Source: Microbacteriaceae bacterium PS02343
GTDB taxonomy: Bacteria > Actinomycetota > Actinomycetes > Actinomycetales > Microbacteriaceae
Assembly (NCBI GenBank): GCA_029959365.1
Contig: JASCOA010000004.1
Coordinates: forward strand, 1-64,000
Direction of reading: 5' to 3'
DNA: 64,000 nt
Shown one piece after another: positions 33,089-42,696 of the stretch. The position numbers and the translations under genes are program-made. Within the stretch, counting starts at the first letter, position 1. Each line of letters begins with the position of its first letter. The notes under the pieces were generated by a model. The model saw only the letters and a list, made by a program, of their open reading frames with translations, made no database searches and had not been told where the DNA came from.

Positions 33089-35029
33089 TCAGTCGCAGGC
33101 GGTGATGCGCAGCAGCCGCGCCGTGCCGTGCTCGGCCACGACGTCGAAGCCCGGTGCGTCGGCGGCGCGGCTGATCACGGCGAACGGCTGCGCCTGCACG
33201 TCGGTGCCGCCCCAGAGCTCGCTGCCGGACTGGTAGAGGTAGTGCACGTCGAGACGATCCAGCGCCGCGCAGACCTCGGGGTCGCTGTTCGCGAGATCGA
33301 GACGGGCCATGAGCAGCTCGCGATCGGCGCCCCAGAGCCCGGTCAGGTGCGGGAAGAGCGGCTCGCGGTCCGCGAGCACCCAGGTGAGCACGGCGCCGTC
33401 CCAGGGGTCGCCGATCACCCGCTCCCCCGCCGGCACGATCGCGGGCAGCTCCCGCATGAGCGCGGCATCGTCAGCATCGACGAGTCCGCCCGAGGCGGGC
33501 ACCGCGTAGGGCGCTGCCGCTGCGTCTCGCACGGCCGCCGGCCCCGCGGTGACGGCGGCCGCGACGAGCGCGACGGAGCCGAAAAGCGCGGCGACCACCC
33601 GCTGTGCTCGAGGACGCTCGCGCAGTGCATCCGCGGCACGGGCAGCGGCGAAGCCGAGCACAGGCGCGAGCAGCATGGGCAGCAGGGTGATGAGCCGGTA
33701 CTTGTCCTTGTACCAGGCGCCGGTCAGCACCTTCGCCCAGTCGTCGTTCGAGCCGGCCGCGGCGGTGAAGAGCACCACGACGAGCAGTGCGCTCGCGGCG
33801 AGCCAGCGGTGCGGCCCCTTCCGCAGGAGCACCGCGATGGCTGCGGCGCAGAGCAGCGCGAGCAGCCAGGCCTGCGGTGCCGGCTGCCCAGTCGGCAGCT
33901 GTGGGCTCATCGTGACCGCCTGCAGCAGGGCGGTAGGCAGGTCGACCGTCGCCGTCGCCGGTCCGCCGTTGAGCCGATCGGCGAGCGGTCGCTCCCCGAG
34001 CCCGTAGGACCGCGCGAGGAAGAGGTAGACGGCGACCAGCCCGCCGAGCAGCAGCACGGCGGAGGCGATGATCGCCGCGACGGTGAACCGGCGGCGCCGG
34101 CCCCAGCCGAAGCGGATGAGGCGCGCGAGCACCACGATCGCGAGCGGCGCCGCGACGGCGACGAGGCTGAGCAGGGACCGCGGATGCGCCAGCCCCGCCG
34201 CCGCCAGCCACAGCAGGCCCGGCAGGAGCACCTCGCGCAGCCCTCCGCGCTCGACCGCGCGCACCAGCAGCGCGAGCCCCGCGGGCAGCAGCGCCATCGC
34301 CAGGCCGGTCGGGAAGATCGTGCCCCAGGCCAGTAGGAGACCGGGAAAGAGCGGGAAGGCGGCGGCTGTGAGCGCCGTGACGCCGAGCAGCACGCGGCGC
34401 TGCGGCAAGCGGCCGAATAGGGCGTCCGCGAGCGCCATGACGCCGGGCACCCAGATCAGGGCGCCGACGCCGACCCACACGGCGGCCTCGGCCACCGGCA
34501 CGCTCGCACCCGACAGCATGGCGACCGTCGCGACGAGCGCGTGCCACCCGCCCGGGTAGAACTCGACGCCGTCGCCGCCGATGCGAGCGATCGAGTAGAG
34601 GTCGAAGGATGAGGCATCGCCCGTGGCGAGGATGGAGCTGACCACGTTGGCGTGGAACACCCCGTCGTAGCTCTGATTCGCGACGCCCCACGGCGCGGTG
34701 GCGCTGAGCCCGAACCACGCGATGGCAGCTGCGGCGATGGCCGCGGCGGCGAGCACGGGCCAGCCCCTGCGCAGCGGAGCCCGCGGCACTCCCCGACGTG
34801 ATGCCACGGCGATCGCGAGCAGCACGGGGACGGCGAGCACGAGCAGCACCTGCAACGGCGCGAAATCGATGCCGGCCCACGCGAAGACCACGCCCGCTCC
34901 CGCGAGCAGCAGCACGGCGAACGGCCCGGCCAGCGCGGCCGTGCGCACGGTGCCGAGGCGCAGCACCCAGCCGAGTGCGAGGCCGGGGAGGAGCAGCACC
35001 GCCGCGGCGATGGGGAGGGCGGTCAGCAC
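33089..35029 (-). CDS. DUF6541 family polytopic membrane protein
   Basis: 646 residues, GTG start. Eleven or more membrane segments in the first 480 residues followed by an extracytoplasmic domain (about 490-646) with ERVIGDPWDGAVLTWVLADR and LDVHYLYQSGSELWGGTD. The periplasmic loop after the third segment, NQSYDGVFHANVVSSI and YPGGWHALVATVA, resembles GT-C-fold glycosyltransferases (acidic residues near the first loop: SYDGVFH). DUF6541 proteins are common in actinobacterial polysaccharide loci and are probably polyprenyl-phosphate-sugar-dependent enzymes, but activity is undemonstrated as far as I know. TACGCT is six bases before the start; possible leaderless mRNA. Confidence 0.85.
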   Translation of the reverse strand: MLTALPIAAAVLLLPGLALGWVLRLGTVRTAALAGPFAVLLLAGAGVVFAWAGIDFAPLQVLLVLAVPVLLAIAVASRRGVPRAPLRRGWPVLAAAAIAAAAIAWFGLSATAPWGVANQSYDGVFHANVVSSILATGDASSFDLYSIARIGGDGVEFYPGGWHALVATVAMLSGASVPVAEAAVWVGVGALIWVPGVMALADALFGRLPQRRVLLGVTALTAAAFPLFPGLLLAWGTIFPTGLAMALLPAGLALLVRAVERGGLREVLLPGLLWLAAAGLAHPRSLLSLVAVAAPLAIVVLARLIRFGWGRRRRFTVAAIIASAVLLLGGLVAVYLFLARSYGLGERPLADRLNGGPATATVDLPTALLQAVTMSPQLPTGQPAPQAWLLALLCAAAIAVLLRKGPHRWLAASALLVVVLFTAAAGSNDDWAKVLTGAWYKDKYRLITLLPMLLAPVLGFAAARAADALRERPRAQRVVAALFGSVALVAAAVTAGPAAVRDAAAAPYAVPASGGLVDADDAALMRELPAIVPAGERVIGDPWDGAVLTWVLADREPLFPHLTGLWGADRELLMARLDLANSDPEVCAALDRLDVHYLYQSGSELWGGTDVQAQPFAVISRAADAPGFDVVAEHGTARLLRITACD

Positions 35030-35035
35030 CGCAAC

Positions 35036-35041
35036 AGCGTA
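35036..35041 (-). promoter_or_regulatory. DUF6541 gene -10 box TACGCT, leaderless candidate
   Basis: TACGCT on the minus strand, six bases from the GTG at 35029. No Shine-Dalgarno sequence. Confidence 0.45.
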
Positions 35042-35088
35042 GTGGAGCGGGGATGTCCGCGTTCAGATGCTCTCGATGCCAGCGGACG

Positions 35089-35094
35089 TACGAT
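35089..35094 (+). promoter_or_regulatory. Pyruvyltransferase gene -10 box TACGAT, leaderless candidate
   Basis: TACGAT six bases before the ATG at 35101; the intervening AGTGGG could place the start site on the ATG itself. Confidence 0.5.
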
Positions 35095-35100
35095 AGTGGG

Positions 35101-36276
35101 ATGCTCGATGGCTCGTTCTACCTCGTCGCCGCGGCGGGTTCTCCGAACTACGGCGACGACTTCATCGCGCGAGCCTGGCTGCGTTTCCTCGCCACGGAGC
35201 ATCCTCATGTACCGGTCTGGCTGGACTGCCTCGATCCGGGCGTCGCGTCGATCATGCTCGGAGCCGAGCATCCGAACGTGCACTTCACCAACACTCTCTG
35301 GGGGCTCACGCATCTCGCGGGCGGCAGCGAGCAGGAGTCGATGCGTCCGCGCATGCAGCATTTCTCACGCGAACTCGGAACACCTCGTCTCGACCTCGGC
35401 GTCGAGGCACTCCGATCGGTCAGGTCGATCCACCTGGTCGGGGGCGGCTACCTCAACGACATCTGGGTGAGAAATCTCGGCATCGTCAACGCCGTCGCCG
35501 AGCTGCATCGCGCCTTCGGCGTCCGTGTGTTCGCCACGGGTCAGGGACTGCTACCGAACGCCGCGCTGGGTTCGCCCGGCTTGGCGGATGATCTTGCTCA
35601 GTTCGAGTTCCTCGAGGCACGGGATAGCGCTGGCGCGGCGGCCTCGCATGCTCAGCTCGGCTTGGACGACGCTTTCCTCGACTTCGACGGAGCGATCGCC
35701 GAAACCGCGAAGCCTCCGCGGGCGGTGGTGCTCGTACAGGGAGATTTCATCGAGGAGGGAGCTTGGGCGGACCTCGAGGACGCGGTCCACCGTTTCGCCC
35801 GAAGCTACGCAGGCGAGGACGGCGAGGGTTTGGCGTTCCTCGAGTTCTACCCTCCGCTGGACTCCCAGCGCTGGCCGTCGATCGGTGCTCGCTATCCGCA
35901 AGCAGAATTCGTGCCGTTCCAACGACTCTGGCAGGAGGGACTTCCGATCGTGCTCGGCCAGCACTGGTTCACGACGCGATTCCATGGACATCTGCTCGCA
36001 GCGGCCAACGGCGCGAGCGGCGTGGCCGTCAGCGTGTCGACTGACTACTACGCGACGAAGCATCAGTCCCTCGTCGAGGTCGGCACCGCATGGCGCGTGC
36101 TGCCGCTCGACGACCTGGCCGAGATCACCACTGCATCAGATCCGGCGTTCCCCGACATCGCCGCCGAGTACCGGACTCGGAAGCTGACGACGGCCCGCTC
36201 CCTCTACCCGCAGCACCCTCGAGGTTCCTGGTTGCGGAGAGCTATCCGCGGAGTTCGAAAACAGCGGACGGTCTGA
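35101..36276 (+). CDS. Polysaccharide pyruvyl transferase family protein
   Basis: 391 residues. This family transfers pyruvate from phosphoenolpyruvate to make ketals on glycan sugars, adding negative charge. Visible family features: N-terminal FYLVAAAGSPNYGDDFIARA (Rossmann-like with GNxGD equivalent SPNYGDD), a central HLVGGGYLNDIWVRN, GVRVFATGQGLLPN, and the C-terminal QHWFTTRFHGHLLAAANGA that matches the family's sugar-nucleotide-like binding half (FHG). The long frame extending upstream is antisense to the DUF6541 gene and was rejected. Convergent with the GT2 gene to the right, 11 bases apart. The acceptor glycan is unknown. Confidence 0.85.
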   Translation: MLDGSFYLVAAAGSPNYGDDFIARAWLRFLATEHPHVPVWLDCLDPGVASIMLGAEHPNVHFTNTLWGLTHLAGGSEQESMRPRMQHFSRELGTPRLDLGVEALRSVRSIHLVGGGYLNDIWVRNLGIVNAVAELHRAFGVRVFATGQGLLPNAALGSPGLADDLAQFEFLEARDSAGAAASHAQLGLDDAFLDFDGAIAETAKPPRAVVLVQGDFIEEGAWADLEDAVHRFARSYAGEDGEGLAFLEFYPPLDSQRWPSIGARYPQAEFVPFQRLWQEGLPIVLGQHWFTTRFHGHLLAAANGASGVAVSVSTDYYATKHQSLVEVGTAWRVLPLDDLAEITTASDPAFPDIAAEYRTRKLTTARSLYPQHPRGSWLRRAIRGVRKQRTV

Positions 36277-36287
36277 CCGGGCGCGCT

Positions 36288-37190
36288 TCAGCGAACGTTG
36301 GAGTTCGGCTTCCGGATCTTCGGGTTGAACGAGATGCCTTGCAGCAGCTTTCCCGCCATCTTGCGCTGCAGGCCCCCGGCGACGCGGCCGCGACGCATGA
36401 CGACGAGGACCCGTGCGCAGAACATCAGGTACTGCAGCAAGCCCTGATGGTGCAGACGGAACGAGGCCTCGTTGCGGATCCCGTAGGCGAACTTCCAGGA
36501 ATTCGACGCGTTGATTTGGCCGAAATTCACACCCTTGTTGTCGCCCATGTCATGGACGACGACGCTGTCGAGGACCTGCACGCCCGGGCAGACGCCAGTG
36601 AGCCGCAGCGTGTACTCCTGGTCGTCGAACCAGATGAAGTACTCCGAGTAGGGCAGTCCATGGCGTTCGATCGACAACCTCGGGATGAGCACGGAGACGA
36701 AGGACGCGGACCGCACCATGACGTTCTGCTGGCCCTTGACCAGCAGACGGCCCCAGTCCCACGTGGGCACGGCATTGTTCATCTCGCAGATCGAGCCGTC
36801 GACGAAGTGCACGATCGAACAGCTGAAGGGAACATCCTCGCCCAGCTCCTCGACCGCCCCGTCGAATCCGTCGATGAGCTTGTCGAGCGAGGTCGGGGTC
36901 GGATAGCAGTCGTCGTCCATGATCCAGACGAAGTCGGCACCGAGCTCGTATCCACGTTCCATGCCGGTGCTGAAGCCGCCGGCACCTCCGGTATTGGTCT
37001 CGAGCCGGATGTTGACCAGCTCCAGGGAACTTCCGAGCCCAGCGAGGTACTCCTTGGTCCCGTCCGTGGAGGCGTTATCGACGATCACGAGCCACTCGGG
37101 CTGGTGCGTCTGCGCCTCGATCGAGGCGATCACCGTCTTGAGCTTCTCGAGACGGTTGAAGGTCACGACGACCGCTGCTACTGAGACCAC
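36288..37190 (-). CDS. GT2 glycosyltransferase, galactofuranosyltransferase GlfT1-like
   Basis: 300 residues, GTG start overlapping the previous gene by 13 bases. Motifs: VAAVVVTFNRLEKLKTVIAS, VIVDNASTDGTKEYL, the donor loop ETNTGGAGGFSTGMERGYEL and DxD-type VWIMDDDCYPTPTSLD. Acceptor side: SEYFIWFDDQEYTLRL. This is the same subfamily as the 31.2-kb enzyme and resembles galactofuranosyl- and rhamnosyltransferases (GlfT1, WbbL2). Being last in the glf-exporter operon makes UDP-galactofuranose a good donor candidate. Last gene of the leftward seven-gene set starting at 43.7 kb. Confidence 0.87.
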   Translation of the reverse strand: MVSVAAVVVTFNRLEKLKTVIASIEAQTHQPEWLVIVDNASTDGTKEYLAGLGSSLELVNIRLETNTGGAGGFSTGMERGYELGADFVWIMDDDCYPTPTSLDKLIDGFDGAVEELGEDVPFSCSIVHFVDGSICEMNNAVPTWDWGRLLVKGQQNVMVRSASFVSVLIPRLSIERHGLPYSEYFIWFDDQEYTLRLTGVCPGVQVLDSVVVHDMGDNKGVNFGQINASNSWKFAYGIRNEASFRLHHQGLLQYLMFCARVLVVMRRGRVAGGLQRKMAGKLLQGISFNPKIRKPNSNVR

Positions 37191-38812
37191 TGGTGAAACA
37201 CTCCTTCCGCCCAGGAGTTCGCACTCTCGTACTGCGAGAACTCCTGCGCGAGTTCGAATTCGCGACGCCAGGCATCCTCACGAGAGGGCTCGTCGTCGGC
37301 GAGGTTCCGGACCGCTTCGGCGGCCCGGCGGGTGAAGTCTGCCGGGCTGCGAGGCACGAGCAGGTCTTCGGGGATCAGAGTGCGCTGCGAGCCGACATCC
37401 GTCGAGACGACCGGCACGCCGTTGGCTAAGGCCTCGAACGTGGTGAGAGTGATGCCCTCGTTCTGCGAGCTCAGCACCAGCACGTCGATCTCATCGAGCG
37501 TGCGGGAGACGGGCACCTCATGTCCACGCACCTCGAGCACCGGAGCGAGTCGAAACTTGCGGATCATGCGCTCGATCACATCTTCGAGTTCGCCGTCACC
37601 ATGCACGATGAATCGGTACCGATCACCGCGACGGCTGCGTCGAAGAACGTGTGCGAGTTGCAGGAAGAGATATGGCCGCTTCTGCCGGGCAAACCTACCG
37701 ATGAATCCCACAGTGAAGGTGCTGTCGTCATGCCGGGGAGAAAATGTGCGCCCGGTCCCCTGCGCGGAGGTCAGACCGGCGAGCGGCGCGAGAACTATCT
37801 TCTTCGGATCGACGCCCTGCACGCTGGTCAGCCACTCGGTCAGTTGCGGGGAGATGACGTGGTGGATGTCGATGTAGTCGTCCACGATCACGCCGGACGC
37901 CGGGTAACCACCGCCCGAGTACTCCAGGATGTGAAGAGCGTCGATCACGGGCACATCGGGCTTCAGGCATCGCACGATGGGCAGGCGGTCGTACAACCAC
38001 TGGTTGTGGTGCACGAAGACGCCTCGGATGTTGTAGGTGCTGAAGATGGACGTCAGCAAGCGGGAACCACCATCGGCTTCCTCCGCTTCTCCGAGCGGGT
38101 GCGTCAACGGCAGCACGACCGCCCCGTCGACTTCCGCACGTGTGATCCACGGGTGGTAGGAGAAACGGTCGGAGAGGACGATCGGCAGGAGTCCCGCTTC
38201 CTTCACCAATCTGATGGTCTCGAACGCCCAGCGTTCGGCTCCGCCCATCTCGAACCAGTGGATGCCGATCAGCACGGCCCTCGGCTTGCCCGCCGGTTCG
38301 ACGGGGAGTATCGAAGACCAGCGCGGGTCGACCGGGGCGCGCTCGATACGCTGCGTCTTCAGGGCGCGCACGCGACGTTCCAGCAGTCTCTGACGGAGCG
38401 CGTCGTAGCCGAGCGGGAATCGATGCTCGGCGGCGGTGCGAAGCCTCCAGTACGGGTTCAGCTTCTCTGCGATGGGCTGGTCAGCGGCATCCCCGAGCTC
38501 ACGGTTCACCACGACGACCCGATCGACCGAGCGGCGCTCATCATCGCTCCCGGGAAGCGCATCGAACTCGATACGGCCGATCTCGAACTCGAGATGGGCG
38601 GTTCCTGATCGGTGGGTGTTCGTGCCAGTGAGGACCAGGCCGAAGTTACTGGGACGCACCAGGACATGCAGGGCGACGCGGCTGCCTCGTTCGACGAGCG
38701 CGTGGAAGTTGATCGCGCCGACTACCAGCCGTCGCTGGCGAGGACTGAGCGGACGTGTGGCGTCCGCGAAAGAATCCGGCAGCGGGACGACGCTCGGGTC
38801 AGTTCCACTCAT
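37178..38812 (-). CDS. GT4 glycosyltransferase with N-terminal extension
   Basis: 544 residues from the ATG at 38812. The C-terminal 370 residues are a GT-B fold of family 4: AVLIGIHWFEMGGAERWAFE, HHNQWLYDRLPIV, the second Rossmann half FTVGFIGRFARQKRPYLFLQ and the EX7E-type donor site SSQNEGITLTTFEALANGVP. The first 175 residues form an additional beta-rich domain (VVGAINFHALVERGSRVALH, FEIGRIEFDALPGSDDERRS) found in actinobacterial wall-glycan GT4s; its job is unknown. It lies directly downstream of the exporter ATPase and overlaps the GlfT1-like gene. A start 21 codons upstream was rejected because AGGAG lies 11 bases before this ATG. Confidence 0.85.
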   Translation of the reverse strand: MSGTDPSVVPLPDSFADATRPLSPRQRRLVVGAINFHALVERGSRVALHVLVRPSNFGLVLTGTNTHRSGTAHLEFEIGRIEFDALPGSDDERRSVDRVVVVNRELGDAADQPIAEKLNPYWRLRTAAEHRFPLGYDALRQRLLERRVRALKTQRIERAPVDPRWSSILPVEPAGKPRAVLIGIHWFEMGGAERWAFETIRLVKEAGLLPIVLSDRFSYHPWITRAEVDGAVVLPLTHPLGEAEEADGGSRLLTSIFSTYNIRGVFVHHNQWLYDRLPIVRCLKPDVPVIDALHILEYSGGGYPASGVIVDDYIDIHHVISPQLTEWLTSVQGVDPKKIVLAPLAGLTSAQGTGRTFSPRHDDSTFTVGFIGRFARQKRPYLFLQLAHVLRRSRRGDRYRFIVHGDGELEDVIERMIRKFRLAPVLEVRGHEVPVSRTLDEIDVLVLSSQNEGITLTTFEALANGVPVVSTDVGSQRTLIPEDLLVPRSPADFTRRAAEAVRNLADDEPSREDAWRREFELAQEFSQYESANSWAEGVFHQWSQ

Positions 38813-38840
38813 CGGCGCAGCGCTCCTCGGTTCAGCTCCC

Positions 38841-39587
38841 TCATGCCTGACCGCGCAACCATGACACCGCCTCATCGATCTGGCCGTCGAAAGTCTTCAC
38901 ACCCCGCTGCAGAACGATGCCTCTGTCGCAGATCCTCGAGACGAGATCGAGATCGTGGCTGACGACGATCAGCGTCTTCCCCATCTCCGAGAACTGCTTG
39001 ATACGCGCGATGCACTTGCGCTGGAACGGTTCGTCGCCGACCGCGAGGATCTCGTCGATCAGGAAGATGTCGGGGTCCGTGTGGACCGCGACCGCGAACG
39101 CCAGCCGCAGGTACATGCCCGACGAGTAGAACTTGACCTCGGTGTCGATGAACTCACCGATCTCGGCGAAGTCGATGATCGATTCGAACTTCTCATCGAT
39201 CTCCTTCTCAGACATGCCGAGAATCGCGCCGTTCAGGTAGACGTTCTCGCGCCCGGTGAGGTCATGATGGAAACCCGCTCCGACCTCGATCAGTCCTGCG
39301 AGACGACCCTTCGTACGAATGCGCCCGGAATCAGGAGTGAGCACCCCGGAGATCATCTTCAGCATCGTCGACTTACCGGATCCGTTGAAGCCGAGAAGAG
39401 CGAGCGTCTCGCCCTCACGGACCTCGAAGGAGACGTCGTTCGAGGCGAGGAAACTCTCAGTACCGACACCGCGTCGTTTCGTGAGCAACCAGACAGCCAG
39501 TTCCTTCAGCTCGCGGGTCTTCCGCAAGGTGAATCGCTTCACGACGTGCTCCGCCGAGATGGCGACGGCTCCGGTGTTCGTTGACAT
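38841..39587 (-). CDS. Polysaccharide ABC exporter ATPase (Wzt/TagH-like)
   Basis: 248 residues from the ATG at 39587, which overlaps the permease stop by one base (TGATG). Walker A GFNGSGKST at 66-74, signature YSSGMYLRLAFA, Walker B DIFLIDEILAVGDEPFQRKC and H-loop VVSHDLDLV are intact. Unlike Wzt of O9-type systems there is no C-terminal carbohydrate-binding domain: the protein ends about 40 residues after the H-loop. This is the short type seen for TagH, RfbE-like and mycobacterial galactan exporters (Rv3781-like). It energises export of a lipid-linked glycan. A longer start at 39683 was rejected because it lies in the permease gene. Confidence 0.93.
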   Translation of the reverse strand: MSTNTGAVAISAEHVVKRFTLRKTRELKELAVWLLTKRRGVGTESFLASNDVSFEVREGETLALLGFNGSGKSTMLKMISGVLTPDSGRIRTKGRLAGLIEVGAGFHHDLTGRENVYLNGAILGMSEKEIDEKFESIIDFAEIGEFIDTEVKFYSSGMYLRLAFAVAVHTDPDIFLIDEILAVGDEPFQRKCIARIKQFSEMGKTLIVVSHDLDLVSRICDRGIVLQRGVKTFDGQIDEAVSWLRGQA

Positions 39588-40450
39588 CACAGCTCCTGCG
39601 CGAATCGCTTGCTGACCTTCGTGAAGACCAGCTGTCCGACGACGAAGACCGCGATGCAGGTTGCGGCCGTGATCGAAAGCCATTGCGCGAGGGGCTGGCC
39701 CGCGAGCTCGACGCCATGGGAGACGGTGGGAGCCCAGAACCCCCGGTGGAACAGCTCGACGATCACGACAAGCGGGTTCGCCTGGTAGAACGCGAAAGCC
39801 GTCTCCCCCAGCGTGTCACGCACGAGCACGGCGGTGTAGAGCACTGGCGCCGACCAGGTGATGACCATGTTGATGAGGTCGACGAAGTTTTCCGCATCGC
39901 GGAAGATCACGTTGAGCGCTCCGAAGAGGAGTCCCAGTCCGATGCTGAGCACGAGCAGCAGCACGAAGCCGATGAACACCATCAGGATGCCCGTCGGGTC
40001 CCAACGCCAACCGAAGAACGGCATAGCCACGCACAGCACGACGACCTGCGGTAGGAAGTGCACGGCACTGACGTAAACCGAGGCGACCGGGAAAAGCTCG
40101 CGCGGCAGGTAGATCTTCTTGATCAGTGCCGCGTTGTCGATGATCGAGCGGGTCGCGTTCCGCACCGCCTCAGTGAAGAAGTTCATCACGATGATGCCGG
40201 AGAACAGGTATACGGCGAAGTTATCCATCGTCTCGTTCAGACCAAGGAACATGCCGATCGCTACGAAGTAGACAGCGAACTGCACCGCAGGCTTGACATA
40301 GGACCAGAGTAGTCCGAGGACAGAACGGCGGTAGCGGACCTTCAACTCCTTGCGAACGAGCAGCTGCAGCAGGTAGCGGTGCCGGAAGACTCCGAAGAGG
40401 CCCCTCCCTTGTCCGCTGGGGTCGAAGTCCGTGAGGACGGCGTTAGCCAT
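39587..40450 (-). CDS. Polysaccharide ABC exporter permease (Wzm-like)
   Basis: 287 residues, ABC-2 type membrane subunit with an amphipathic N-terminal interface helix (YLLQLLVRKELKVRYRRSVL, 20 residues) and six membrane segments. Characteristic SVLGLLWSYVKPAVQFAVYF and the family's C-terminal region are present. Partner of the ATPase encoded immediately downstream. With glf upstream and GlfT-like transferases in the same operon, the best-supported substrate is a polyprenyl-linked galactofuranose-containing glycan, as for the mycobacterial Rv3781-Rv3783 exporter; this is inference from context. Confidence 0.92.
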   Translation of the reverse strand: MANAVLTDFDPSGQGRGLFGVFRHRYLLQLLVRKELKVRYRRSVLGLLWSYVKPAVQFAVYFVAIGMFLGLNETMDNFAVYLFSGIIVMNFFTEAVRNATRSIIDNAALIKKIYLPRELFPVASVYVSAVHFLPQVVVLCVAMPFFGWRWDPTGILMVFIGFVLLLVLSIGLGLLFGALNVIFRDAENFVDLINMVITWSAPVLYTAVLVRDTLGETAFAFYQANPLVVIVELFHRGFWAPTVSHGVELAGQPLAQWLSITAATCIAVFVVGQLVFTKVSKRFAQEL

Positions 40451-40485
40451 GGATCTCCGTCAGTCGTCTCGGGTCGTCGACCGGG

Positions 40486-41760
<1,275 letters not shown>

Positions 41761-42696
41761 CTAGGAGCCTGAGTGACTGCCGACAAAACGCTCCATGCTC
41801 ATCGCAGTGAACGTCGAGTGGATGCCCGCGGCGAGCGTCGTGTCGACATGACGCCGGAGATGGGGCATGACTGTCGAACGGACGCGGAGATCCGGCGCTT
41901 GGCCCTCGCCGCTTGCGCTGCCGATGACGATCATCGGCGACCTTCGACGGACGCGACGGATCTCGCCGATGAGTTCGCCGATGGACACGGCGTTCTCCGA
42001 TCCAATGATCTTTGTGACGGTAGTCCCCGCCGCGCGCTGTGCGACTTCCCTCACGCCTTCGACCACGATCGCCGCGCAGTCGTCCTCGAAGATGTAATCG
42101 CGGATCGTGTCCATTGAGACGAAGATCGAGGCCGGCTCCTGTGTGAGATAGGTCTTGCAGATGACCGAGATCAAACCTTGACCCTTGGCGAGATTCTGTC
42201 CGGGTCCATACAGATTGGTGATCCGCCCGACCAGAACACGAATCCCCCCGCGTTCGGCGCTGCGGCCGATGAGTCGCTCCATCCGGAGCTTCGCGTCCCC
42301 GTAAGCCGAGATCGGGGCTGGAGTCGACGCTTCGCTGTAAGGGGGAGTCGGGTTCCCCCCATAGACACCGCCGACCGACGAGGCTAGGAAGAAGGTGAGC
42401 TGATGCCTGAACTCTTCAGGCAGGGCTTCGATGGCATCGAGGAACCTTTGGAACACGGCCACCTCGGTGTTCAGACGGTCTGCTCCCGTCGAGGTCACGC
42501 CGCTCCCCGCGCACCAGAAGATGCGCTTACTCTCAGCCGGCCCGTTCGCGAAACGTAAGGCAGCCTCGCTCAACTGCGCGGAGGTGATTTCTGGCAGAGA
42601 CCAGTCGAGCGGCTGGTGGAAGACTTCACCACCGAGCCTACGGACCACAGCCCTGCCGAGAAGTCCTCTCCCAATGACCCAATCAGCCGTCGACAT
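41761..42696 (-). CDS. NAD-dependent epimerase/dehydratase
   Basis: 311 residues of the extended short-chain dehydrogenase superfamily. The glycine-rich turn is degenerate (VIGRGLLGRAVVRRL), the catalytic SSVGGVYG and YGDAK (ISAYGDAKLRMERL) are present, as is GRITNLYGPGQN. The substrate cannot be told from the sequence; such genes usually make or modify a nucleotide sugar of the locus. The first 14 bases overlap the end of the upstream GtrB-like gene, so they are translationally coupled, and glf follows about 100 bases downstream. Confidence 0.83.
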   Translation of the reverse strand: MSTADWVIGRGLLGRAVVRRLGGEVFHQPLDWSLPEITSAQLSEAALRFANGPAESKRIFWCAGSGVTSTGADRLNTEVAVFQRFLDAIEALPEEFRHQLTFFLASSVGGVYGGNPTPPYSEASTPAPISAYGDAKLRMERLIGRSAERGGIRVLVGRITNLYGPGQNLAKGQGLISVICKTYLTQEPASIFVSMDTIRDYIFEDDCAAIVVEGVREVAQRAAGTTVTKIIGSENAVSIGELIGEIRRVRRRSPMIVIGSASGEGQAPDLRVRSTVMPHLRRHVDTTLAAGIHSTFTAMSMERFVGSHSGS

